Under the pieces are notes generated by a model. The model was not told the origin of the DNA and searched no databases. It worked only from the letters and a program-made list of their open reading frames with translations. From positions 1-28,539 of the IMG/VR virus record IMGVR_UViG_3300020204_000283: a stretch of 28,539 bases of DNA; one strand, written 5' to 3'. Positions 14,259 through 20,314 of the stretch are shown one piece after another. The translations under genes were made by a program, and so were the position numbers. This stretch comes from a virus. Numbering within the stretch: the first letter of the stretch is position 1; the number at the start of each line of letters is the position of its first letter.

Positions 14259-14538
14259 GTACGAGACTGGTCCATACGACGTCAACTCTTATTATATCAC
14301 ATACACAGAAGGCAAGTATGCAGGAGTAAAGATAGTACTAGGCGCAGTCAAGTTCGTTGAGAACGTAGAGAAAGATAACTGTACTTTAAAATATAACTAT
14401 GATATAATTGATGGTATAGTTGAAGAGTCTGATAAGAAGGACTTTGATATATACATTGGAGACACCTTGATGCAGATGTTATCTGACGGTGTTAAGAACA
14501 ACGATTTAGTTTATACAGGCGGTGTTGATGAGGATTGA
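14242..14538 (+). CDS. Hypothetical protein at the T4 gene 40 position
   Basis: A 98-residue acidic, beta-rich protein overlapping uvsX by 17 bases and gp41 by 11 bases. It contains S-Y-Y-I-T-Y-T-E-G-K-Y-A-G-V-K near 16-30 and K-K-D-F-D-I-Y-I-G-D-T-L near 65-76. T4 gene 40 occupies this position between uvsX and 41, but I see no convincing sequence match, so the correspondence is positional only. An early promoter (14380-14408) lies inside the gene and would serve gp41. Confidence 0.7.
   Translation: MLHKIKYETGPYDVNSYYITYTEGKYAGVKIVLGAVKFVENVEKDNCTLKYNYDIIDGIVEESDKKDFDIYIGDTLMQMLSDGVKNNDLVYTGGVDED
14380..14408 (+). promoter_or_regulatory. Internal early promoter for the gp41 helicase
   Basis: TGTACTTTAA begins at 14380 and TATAAT lies at 14403-14408, an exact copy of the polymerase promoter elements at the same spacing, with TGA as extended -10. 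The transcript would start near 14415, about 113 bases before gp41. Being inside a coding frame, its activity is less certain than the intergenic copies. Confidence 0.55.
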
Positions 14539-15916
14539 AGACACAATCTTAAGTAATTTGATTCACAACGAAGAGTACTGTCGTAAGGTATTGCCATTCC
14601 TTAAGAAGAGATACTTCTCTGAACGTAAGGATGCTATGGTGTTTGAAGAGATCAATAGGTTCTTTAACACTTACAATAAGCCAATCACCAACGAGATCCT
14701 TCAGATCGAGGTTGGCAATCGTAAGGACATGTCAGACACAGACTTTAATGAAACAATGATAGCTGTCAAGAACCTTACAAAACAAGATACAAATGAGGAG
14801 TGGTTGTTAAATGAAACGGAAACTTTTTGCAAGAAGAAAGCAGTATACAATGCCATACTCGACTCCATCGCGATCATTGATGGAAGAGATAAAGAAAGAC
14901 AAGATGACGCTATTCCATCGTTACTATCAGATGCTCTTGGCGTTAGTTTCGATAATCATGTTGGGCATTCCTATCTTGCTGATTCTGATGCACGCTATGA
15001 GTTCTATCATAAAGTAGAAGAGAAGGTTAGGTTCGACCTTGACATGTTGAATAAGATCACTAAGGGTGGTCTAAGTAACAAGACATTAAACGTAGTGCTT
15101 GCAGGCACAGGTGTAGGTAAGTCATTATTCATGTGTCATTGTGCCGCGGCAAACTTACTAGCAAATAAAAATGTATTGTATATAACCATGGAGATGGCTG
15201 AAGAACGTATCGCAGAACGTATCGATGCAAACTTACTTAACCTCTCTATGGATGAGTTAAAGGTGGTCGATAAACCCATCTTTGATAATCGGTTAGATAA
15301 GGTCAGGAAAAAGTCTGAAGGTAAACTTATCATCAAGGAATACCCAACTGCCGGTGCCCATGCTGGTCATTTTAGGGCATTACTTGAAGAGTTAAAGCTT
15401 AAACAAGAGTTTACTCCTGACATTATCTACATCGATTATCTAAATATATGTAGTTCACAACGACTTCGATATGGGGCTAACGTAAACAGTTATACCTATG
15501 TCAAGACGATTGCTGAAGAACTAAGGGGTTTGGCAGTTGAGTATAATGTACCTATAGTGAGTGCCACACAGACTACTCGGTCCGGTTTTACGAATTCCGA
15601 CCCAGGTCTTGAGGACACATCCGAATCCTTTGGTTTGCCAGCAACTGTTGATCTCATGTTAGCTTTGATATCTACAGAAGATCTTGAAGCTCTAGGTCAA
15701 ATCATGATCAAACAACTTAAGAATAGATACAACGACCCATCTTATTACAAACGATTCGTCATCGGTGTTGATAGGTCTAAGATGAAGCTATTTGACGTGG
15801 AAGTATCGGCACAGACTAACATAGCAGATGCAGGTCAAGACGATAAGCCTGTGTTTGATAAGTCTGAGTTTGGCCGGCGATCCAACGCCGAAGGGTTTAC
15901 TGGATTCAAGTTTTAA
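14528..15916 (+). CDS. 41: Replicative DNA helicase (T4 gp41, DnaB-like)
   Basis: This 462-residue hexameric helicase unwinds DNA 5' to 3' at the fork and works with a primase. The N-terminal helical domain (1-140) resembles that of T4 gp41, including I-L-S-N-L-I-H and the following F-L-K-K-R-Y-F. The RecA-type motor begins L-N-K-I-T-K-G-G and has Walker A A-G-T-G-V-G-K-S (192-199), then Y-I-T-M-E-M-A-E-E and Walker B I-I-Y-I-D-Y-L-N near 300-307, and S-A-T-Q-T-T-R near 345. The final residues G-F-K-F resemble the T4 ending E-L-K-F. I prefer ATG 14528 over GTG 14522 because it matches the T4 start (M-V-E-I-I-L). T4 gp41 has 475 residues. The terminator follows four bases after the stop. Confidence 0.94.
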   Translation: MRIEDTILSNLIHNEEYCRKVLPFLKKRYFSERKDAMVFEEINRFFNTYNKPITNEILQIEVGNRKDMSDTDFNETMIAVKNLTKQDTNEEWLLNETETFCKKKAVYNAILDSIAIIDGRDKERQDDAIPSLLSDALGVSFDNHVGHSYLADSDARYEFYHKVEEKVRFDLDMLNKITKGGLSNKTLNVVLAGTGVGKSLFMCHCAAANLLANKNVLYITMEMAEERIAERIDANLLNLSMDELKVVDKPIFDNRLDKVRKKSEGKLIIKEYPTAGAHAGHFRALLEELKLKQEFTPDIIYIDYLNICSSQRLRYGANVNSYTYVKTIAEELRGLAVEYNVPIVSATQTTRSGFTNSDPGLEDTSESFGLPATVDLMLALISTEDLEALGQIMIKQLKNRYNDPSYYKRFVIGVDRSKMKLFDVEVSAQTNIADAGQDDKPVFDKSEFGRRSNAEGFTGFKF

Positions 15917-15919
15917 ACA

Positions 15920-15940
15920 GGGAGCTACGGCTCCCTTTTT
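15920..15940 (+). terminator. Rho-independent terminator ending the replication block
   Basis: GGGAGC (15920-15925), a TACG tetraloop and GCTCCC (15930-15935) form a perfect 6-bp stem followed by five T. C(UACG)G loops are exceptionally stable. It stands right after gp41 and just before a late promoter, dividing early from late genes. Confidence 0.92.
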
Positions 15941-15944
15941 GTTA

Positions 15945-15953
15945 TATAAATAA
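15945..15953 (+). promoter_or_regulatory. T4-type late promoter
   Basis: TATAAATAA matches the T4 late consensus TATAAATA recognised by gp55 with the host polymerase. It lies five bases after the terminator and four before ATG 15957. The transcript would begin at or within a few bases of the ATG, so the gene at 15957 would be leaderless or translated from another start. Confidence 0.7.
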
Positions 15954-15956
15954 CCA

Positions 15957-16946
15957 ATGGACATCATATCATTTATAAAAAAATCTCTAGCACAAGTTAC
16001 AGTAACTGCAGATAAAAAAGATATTGTAGTTAAATCAAAGGATAGAGAAAAGACTAAAGCAGCTCTAGAGAAGGCTCTTAAAGCCAAGAACATAAAGTTT
16101 AAGAGTGTATTTAAGAAAAGTAAATCTTCAAGCTTAGACGTGCTTGAGGTCTCTGGCTATGCTGGCGATATCATATTTAAACCAATCATTCAAAAGGGAG
16201 CTGGAGGGGTTGGTTTCGAAAAAGAACTTAAACTCGATCTTGAAAACTACTTTAATGGTGCAAATAAAAAAGACCTAAAACATGGAGATGTTTTAGCTGA
16301 GCTAGAAAAAGTATTAAAGATGACCCAGCGTTCAGGATACAAAGTAATCCATGAAGGATCTAAAAATCAAAAGAGACTATTAACATATTCTCCAGGTAAA
16401 CTATCAGTAAGTAACTCGACAGGAGTTACACTAACAGACTTAACTTTAGAAAAGGCTGGCAAAAAAGTATACCTATCTCTTAAGATGTCTAAGTCATACT
16501 ATATCTTATCAGCATCTATATTCAATTACTTTTTAGATAAAAAACTTAACTCATCACTATGCGAGTATTTAGGACTTGATGGGGCAATGATGGGTGGGTT
16601 TGGTAAAGAGTATTATTGTGTTACTAAAAAACCAAACTATAATAGAGTAAGAGCAAACATAGAAAAATTCTTGTCTGTAGCTTATGGTTCAAACGTAGTT
16701 ATAGTTCACAAGAAGATGATGAACAATGTCATGGTATCTGATATCAAGTCATCAGCTTCAGTTAAGGTATCAGATCTTGATGCTGAATCATATATCTATC
16801 CTGAAGTAGGTAAACGTAAGTATGCTGCCATCAAATTTAACGCTGACATCAATAAGCATAAATATATAGTTAATTTCCAATTTCGTGGAACCACGGCCAC
16901 TGACACGGGCCCTAAATACCTCAGGATTTTAATGGAAAGGTTGTAA
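15957..16946 (+). CDS. Unknown late protein, possible PD-(D/E)XK-like nuclease fold
   Basis: This 329-residue protein is not a family I can name with certainty. Three conserved-looking boxes occur in the order expected for a restriction-endonuclease-like fold: G-F-E-K-E-L (Glu88/Glu90) in a helix, T-D-L-T-L-E (Asp161) in a strand, and V-Y-L-S-L-K (Ser174, Lys176) in the next strand. In the classical site the SxK serine would be Asp or Glu, so activity is doubtful or the metal site is altered. The end R-G-T-T-A-T-D-T-G-P-K-Y also looks motif-like. The first 50 residues are basic. There is no ribosome binding site; a late promoter sits immediately upstream. It begins the late block and could process DNA ends or be a virion protein. 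Confidence 0.5.
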   Translation: MDIISFIKKSLAQVTVTADKKDIVVKSKDREKTKAALEKALKAKNIKFKSVFKKSKSSSLDVLEVSGYAGDIIFKPIIQKGAGGVGFEKELKLDLENYFNGANKKDLKHGDVLAELEKVLKMTQRSGYKVIHEGSKNQKRLLTYSPGKLSVSNSTGVTLTDLTLEKAGKKVYLSLKMSKSYYILSASIFNYFLDKKLNSSLCEYLGLDGAMMGGFGKEYYCVTKKPNYNRVRANIEKFLSVAYGSNVVIVHKKMMNNVMVSDIKSSASVKVSDLDAESYIYPEVGKRKYAAIKFNADINKHKYIVNFQFRGTTATDTGPKYLRILMERL

Positions 16947-16979
16947 CAATTCGTTACAAACTGTTACAATTTGGTAACA
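16941..16979 (+). repeat. Paired inverted repeats of GTAAC/GTTAC at 10-base phasing
   Basis: Four copies of GTAAC or GTTAC start at 16943, 16953, 16963 and 16974. They form two inverted repeats: TTGTAAC (16941-16947) with GTTACAA (16953-16959), and TGTTAC (16962-16967) with GTAACA (16974-16979). The copies recur about once per helical turn and stand immediately upstream of the promoter before 17023. They look like an operator for a dimeric or stacked binding protein. No T-run follows either hairpin. Confidence 0.7.
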
Positions 16980-16981
16980 CC

Positions 16982-17005
16982 TTTAATTAAGATGTATGGT
17001 ATAAT
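16982..17005 (+). promoter_or_regulatory. Possible early-type promoter before the HAD gene
   Basis: TTTAA at 16982-16986 and TATAAT at 17000-17005 have the same relative position as in the early promoters, and TGG gives an extended -10. The -35 hexamer (ACACCT) does not match TGTACT, so this promoter may depend on an activator or be repressed through the adjacent GTTAC repeats. The predicted start is near 17012. Confidence 0.5.
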
Positions 17006-17022
17006 AAGAATATAGAGAATTT

Positions 17023-17640
17023 ATGCTCAATTTTAAAGAATATATAAAAGAACAACAGGAATTTAAGCCAGGTTACCTAACCATATTTGACATAGATGAC
17101 ACTCTATTCCATACGACTGCCAAGATCATAATACGTAAGTCTGGTAAGGCTATAAAGAAGCTTACTAGTGGTGAGTTTAATACCTATAAATTAGGTCCTG
17201 GAGAGTCCCCAGACTTCTATGAGTTCGAAGATGCAGAGAAGTTCAATAAAGAATCTAAGCCAATCACTAAGATGTTTAATAAGGCTAAGGCCCTCTTAGC
17301 TGATACCAAGAAGCATCCAAACAACAAAGTAATCATAGTCACAGCAAGGCCAAACCTAGACGATAGGGAAACCTTCTTAAATACATTTAGGAAGTTTAAC
17401 TTTGACATCGATAAGGTTCGAGTAGAAAGGGCTGGAAGGATCAGTTCTTTAAACGCGGCCCAAAGTAAAGCTGTCATCATCAATAACTACTTGAAAACAA
17501 AACAGTTTGACAAAGTTAGGCTGTTTGACGATAGTATAAATAATCTTAATGAGTTTCTCAAGTTAGAGAAACATTTCCCAAGCATTAAATTTACTGCTTG
17601 GCATGCACATACAGATGGGACAGTGAGACAAGTCAAATGA
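17023..17640 (+). CDS. HAD-superfamily phosphatase with capsid-targeting-like N-terminus
   Basis: This 205-residue protein has the haloacid dehalogenase motifs: F-D-I-D-D-T-L-F (Asp23 nucleophile, Asp25 acid/base), I-V-T-A-R-P near 105-110 as motif II, Lys in S-K-A-V-I-I-N-N near 150, and L-F-D-D-S-I-N-N near 172-179 as the acidic motif IV. It should be a magnesium-dependent phosphatase; the substrate is unknown, and 3'-phosphate ends of nucleic acids or nucleotides are possible. The first ten residues, M-L-N-F-K-E-Y-I-K-E, form the leader shared by neighbouring late genes and resembling the T4 capsid-targeting peptide M-K-T-Y-Q-E-F-I-A-E. The stop overlaps the ATG of the ligase-like gene, so the two are made together. 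Confidence 0.85.
   Translation: MLNFKEYIKEQQEFKPGYLTIFDIDDTLFHTTAKIIIRKSGKAIKKLTSGEFNTYKLGPGESPDFYEFEDAEKFNKESKPITKMFNKAKALLADTKKHPNNKVIIVTARPNLDDRETFLNTFRKFNFDIDKVRVERAGRISSLNAAQSKAVIINNYLKTKQFDKVRLFDDSINNLNEFLKLEKHFPSIKFTAWHAHTDGTVRQVK
17535..17543 (+). promoter_or_regulatory. Possible late promoter inside the HAD gene
   Basis: TATAAATAA is an exact late box, about 95 bases before ATG 17637. It lies in the codons of the D-S-I-N-N motif, so the sequence could be dictated by the protein. The flanks resemble those of the late boxes at 20278 and 26063. Confidence 0.4.
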
Positions 17641-18821
17641 TTAAGTTTACAGAATTCTTAACAGAAGCCGCAGATGACGGCAAATTAAAGCATATCCACC
17701 ATCCAGAGGATCGTCCACTGATGCATGGTAAAAAGGGGTTTGAACATGCCTTTGGTGCTTTAAGTCAAGCACATGAACACTTAAAGTCTGGTAAGAAGAG
17801 CACTGATATGACCATGAAGTATGATGGCTCTCCAGCTATTGTATTCGGTCATCACCCAAAGACAGGTAAGTTCTTCGTAGCTTCTAAGTCTGCATTCAAC
17901 AAGAACCCAAAGATTAACTATTCTTTAGAAGACATCGAACGTAATCACGGTCATGCTCTAGGTCTTGTACAAAAACTATCTGCAGCATTAGAACACCTAC
18001 CTAAAGTATCACCTAAGAAGGGTGTATTCCAAGGTGACATGATGTTTAGTCACGGAGATGTGGTGCATAACCCAAACGGATCAGCTTCATTTACACCGAA
18101 CACCATCACTTACTCTGCTCATGGTACAGAAGCTAACAATATTAAGAAAGCAAAGGTTGGTGTAGTCGTACACCAACAGTATCGTGGATTAGATTTACAT
18201 ACTATGAAGGCTAGTCCTAATATCGAACATAAGTTTAAAGCACATCCAGATGTATGGCATAAAGGTGCAGAACATGATACATCGTTCACTAACTACTCGC
18301 CTAAGTCACAACTAGAATTTAATAAACACATGGAGAAAGCTAAGGCTATCCATGATACACATCATAAGACGATGTATCCGCTTACAGAGCCTCATCATGG
18401 AGAAGGCGGCCATCTAGCTACATATATAAACAAAACGGTCAGGAACGATGAGAAGCCAACACCACGTGGCTTTCAACAGCATATCCTTGACAGATCACAA
18501 GCATCACAAGATAAACTTAAGACTGCTGCAGCTGCACAGAAGAAACAAGCTGAGGCAAGATCACACGTTGATCATATACAGAAAAACAAAGAACACTATG
18601 ATAATTTATTGAAGATGCACCAGCATCTAGCAGCGGCAAAGAACACGTTGGTGTCAGCGCTTAATGCCCATCCCGGTACATTAAGTCATCATATCAATGG
18701 TAAACCAACTGCACCTGAAGGTTTTGTAGTACACCATCAGAACGAGCCAACTAAGTTGGTTAATCGAGCAGAGTTTAGTAAAGCAAACCTTTTAAAAGGA
18801 AAAAAGAATGTTAACATTTAA
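17637..18821 (+). CDS. KxDG nucleotidyltransferase-like protein (RNA/DNA ligase-like), packaged-protein leader
   Basis: ATG 17637 (ATGA junction with the HAD gene) gives a 394-residue protein starting M-I-K-F-T-E-F-L-T-E-A-A, a capsid-targeting-like leader with a canonical L-x-E|A cleavage site. The next part looks like a ligase-type nucleotidyltransferase domain: K-Y-D-G-S-P-A-I-V-F-G with Lys61 as candidate nucleotide-accepting lysine, F-V-A-S-K-S-A-F at 80-87, F-Q-G-D-M-M-F at 131-137 where ligase motif III reads F-D-G-E-L, and K-V-G-V-V-V at 173-178 as a motif IV-like strand. I recall a phage family of unknown function (DUF6267) with these boxes. The Lys/His-rich C-terminal 200 residues are unrecognised. 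Adenylyl transfer to RNA or DNA ends is an inference. Confidence 0.65.
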   Translation: MIKFTEFLTEAADDGKLKHIHHPEDRPLMHGKKGFEHAFGALSQAHEHLKSGKKSTDMTMKYDGSPAIVFGHHPKTGKFFVASKSAFNKNPKINYSLEDIERNHGHALGLVQKLSAALEHLPKVSPKKGVFQGDMMFSHGDVVHNPNGSASFTPNTITYSAHGTEANNIKKAKVGVVVHQQYRGLDLHTMKASPNIEHKFKAHPDVWHKGAEHDTSFTNYSPKSQLEFNKHMEKAKAIHDTHHKTMYPLTEPHHGEGGHLATYINKTVRNDEKPTPRGFQQHILDRSQASQDKLKTAAAAQKKQAEARSHVDHIQKNKEHYDNLLKMHQHLAAAKNTLVSALNAHPGTLSHHINGKPTAPEGFVVHHQNEPTKLVNRAEFSKANLLKGKKNVNI

Positions 18822-19098
18822 AGAGTATCTATTAGAGTATGCGATCGACGCTAAAGGTCATAAGTCTTCTACAGGCGGGTTGACTAAGAAAGGTGTTGAT
18901 GCATACAACAGAGAAAACCCTGGCAGCAACTTAAAGATGGCCGTAACTACAAAACCATCTAAGTTAAAACCTGGAAGCAAAGCAGCAGGCCGACGTAAGT
19001 CATTCTGTGCTCGTATGGGTGGAGTCAAAGGCCCAATGAAGGACGAGAACGGTAAACCAACAAGGAAGGCACTTGCCTTAAGGAAATGGAATTGCTAA
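18808..19098 (+). CDS. Small basic phage protein with packaged-protein leader (96 aa)
   Basis: AAAAGGAAAA at 18796-18805 precedes ATG 18808, which overlaps the previous gene by 14 bases. The first residues M-L-T-F-K-E-Y-L-L-E repeat the capsid-targeting-like leader. The rest is strongly basic: G-G-L-T-K-K-G-V-D-A-Y-N-R-E-N-P, then R-R-K-S-F-C-A-R-M-G-G-V-K-G-P-M-K and a C-terminal L-R-K-W-N-C. I recall this last box from a small family of unknown function in marine phages and large viruses (DUF6321 or similar). High charge and two Cys would suit DNA binding in the head. Confidence 0.75.
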   Translation: MLTFKEYLLEYAIDAKGHKSSTGGLTKKGVDAYNRENPGSNLKMAVTTKPSKLKPGSKAAGRRKSFCARMGGVKGPMKDENGKPTRKALALRKWNC

Positions 19099-19697
19099 AC
19101 TTTAAAGAATACTTAAAAGAAGAAACTGATGCTAAGCACCATGTCTTAGCATTTGGTCGTATGAACCCACCTACAACTGGTCATATGAAGGTGATTGATA
19201 AGGTGCACGATGTTGCGGCTAAACATAGCGCTAGTCATGGCGTCGTTACTTCACATAGCCAAGACAAGAAGAAAAACCCTTTGACTGCTGCACAAAAGTT
19301 GAAACATTTAAAACGTTATTCTCCACAGACAAACTTTAAAGCATCATCTCCTGAGAGTCCAACTATACTACATCATGCTGCTGATCTACATAAGAAAGGT
19401 ATAACACACTTACATGTGGTGGTTGGTTCTGATCGTAAGAAAGAGATGCATGATTTACTACATAAGTATAATAATAAAGAATCTGGTCATGGTCATTATA
19501 ACTTTAAGAAGATAACTGTACATTCTGCAGGTAGTAGAGACCCAGATGCTGAAGGTACTAGTGGAGTATCAGGTACTAAACAAAGAGAACATGCCGCGAT
19601 AAAACACTTTGACAAGTTTAAGAAGGGCGTGCCTTCACATGTATCAGATGCACACGCTAAAGAATTAATGCACGACGTACACCATGGGATGAAATAA
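19092..19697 (+). CDS. HxGH-superfamily nucleotidylyltransferase with packaged-protein leader
   Basis: I place the start at TTG 19092, not ATG 19086: AAGGA at 19080-19084 is seven bases before the TTG but only one before the ATG, and the TTG start yields M-L-N-F-K-E-Y-L-K-E, the shared leader. The 201-residue protein carries F-G-R-M-N-P-P-T-T-G-H at 21-31, the cytidylyltransferase/NMN adenylyltransferase signature with Thr in place of the first His, and V-S-G-T-K-Q-R at 159-165, the S-x-T-x-x-R nucleotide-binding box. It should transfer a nucleotide from an NTP to a phosphate group; NMN, phosphopantetheine or a sugar phosphate are candidates. Unusually many His and Lys occur in it. Confidence 0.8.
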   Translation: MLNFKEYLKEETDAKHHVLAFGRMNPPTTGHMKVIDKVHDVAAKHSASHGVVTSHSQDKKKNPLTAAQKLKHLKRYSPQTNFKASSPESPTILHHAADLHKKGITHLHVVVGSDRKKEMHDLLHKYNNKESGHGHYNFKKITVHSAGSRDPDAEGTSGVSGTKQREHAAIKHFDKFKKGVPSHVSDAHAKELMHDVHHGMK

Positions 19698-20044
19698 TGA
19701 AACAACTAATCTTAGCATCACTATTATTAACTGGCTGTAGCTTCATCATGCCAGTACCACATGATCCAGCCGAAGCTGCAAAGCTCGTGGATGTTAAACA
19801 GAAGATGGAGACTCTAACCTGTGATGCTACAAAGGACTTCCCAAGATGGCAGTCAACCGTAGACGACCTTAGATGGTTAAACCTATACACAGAGTTTAGA
19901 GCAGACCCACAAGCAAAGACTATTGAGGAACTATATTTCGCAATCCAAAAGGCTAGGGACGGTTCAGTACCTTACTGTGAAGCCGCTTTAAAACTACAAA
20001 AGACTCGTATTCAAGTAATCGAGAAAGCATGGAAAGGAAGGTAA
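19697..20044 (+). CDS. Phage lipoprotein (115 aa)
   Basis: The ATG at 19697 overlaps the preceding TAA. M-K-Q-L-I-L-A-S-L-L-L-T-G-C is a compact lipoprotein signal with Cys14 lipidated; the +2 residue is Ser, which favours the outer membrane. The mature protein is helical, with two further Cys (L-T-C-D, Y-C-E-A) that could pair, and a Lys-rich tail. I recall similar short lipoproteins in T4-like marine phages but no function. It lacks the packaging leader of its neighbours. An outer-membrane spanin or an exclusion factor are possible roles. Confidence 0.72.
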   Translation: MKQLILASLLLTGCSFIMPVPHDPAEAAKLVDVKQKMETLTCDATKDFPRWQSTVDDLRWLNLYTEFRADPQAKTIEELYFAIQKARDGSVPYCEAALKLQKTRIQVIEKAWKGR

Positions 20045-20045
20045 T

Positions 20046-20282
20046 ATGTCAGTATTAGACGACTTAAGAACGGCAATGAAAGAGCCAGGCATCAAAGGTG
20101 CATTGGCCCAACAACTACATGACATCACAGAACAATACAATGATGGCATCCTTACAGAAGCTGAATTTAAAGACTTGGTAGAACAGATTGCTGATGTCCA
20201 AGCTAACGATGAGCTTGCAGGAGATGAGGTAACTTCAAGATGGGTCGTAAATATAACTAAAGTGATTCTCTCGGCCGTATAA
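20046..20282 (+). CDS. Small acidic helical protein (78 aa)
   Basis: AAGGAAGG at 20034-20041 precedes ATG 20046. The protein is almost entirely helical and acidic (M-S-V-L-D-D-L-R-T-A-M-K, then L-T-E-A-E-F-K-D-L-V-E-Q-I), ending in a short hydrophobic V-V-N-I-T-K-V-I-L-S-A-V. The L-T-E-A-E-F part resembles the short C-terminal helical hairpins often seen in small bacterial proteins, which is not specific. The stop codon TAA lies inside the TATAAATAA late promoter of the next gene. Confidence 0.7.
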   Translation: MSVLDDLRTAMKEPGIKGALAQQLHDITEQYNDGILTEAEFKDLVEQIADVQANDELAGDEVTSRWVVNITKVILSAV

Positions 20283-20286
20283 ATAA
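20278..20286 (+). promoter_or_regulatory. T4-type late promoter
   Basis: TATAAATAA at 20278-20286 is an exact late box. The transcript would start near 20291, 24 bases before ATG 20315, with a weak ATGGAATA site in between. The box contains the TAA stop codon of the preceding gene. Confidence 0.8.
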
Positions 20287-20314
20287 TAGTAATACCTTAT
20301 ATAGATGGAATAAA

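Noticed and set aside
17023-17640. T4 polynucleotide kinase/phosphatase (Pnkp) for the HAD gene
   Set aside because: Only a phosphatase domain is present. There is no P-loop kinase domain, and the length is about two thirds of T4 Pnkp.
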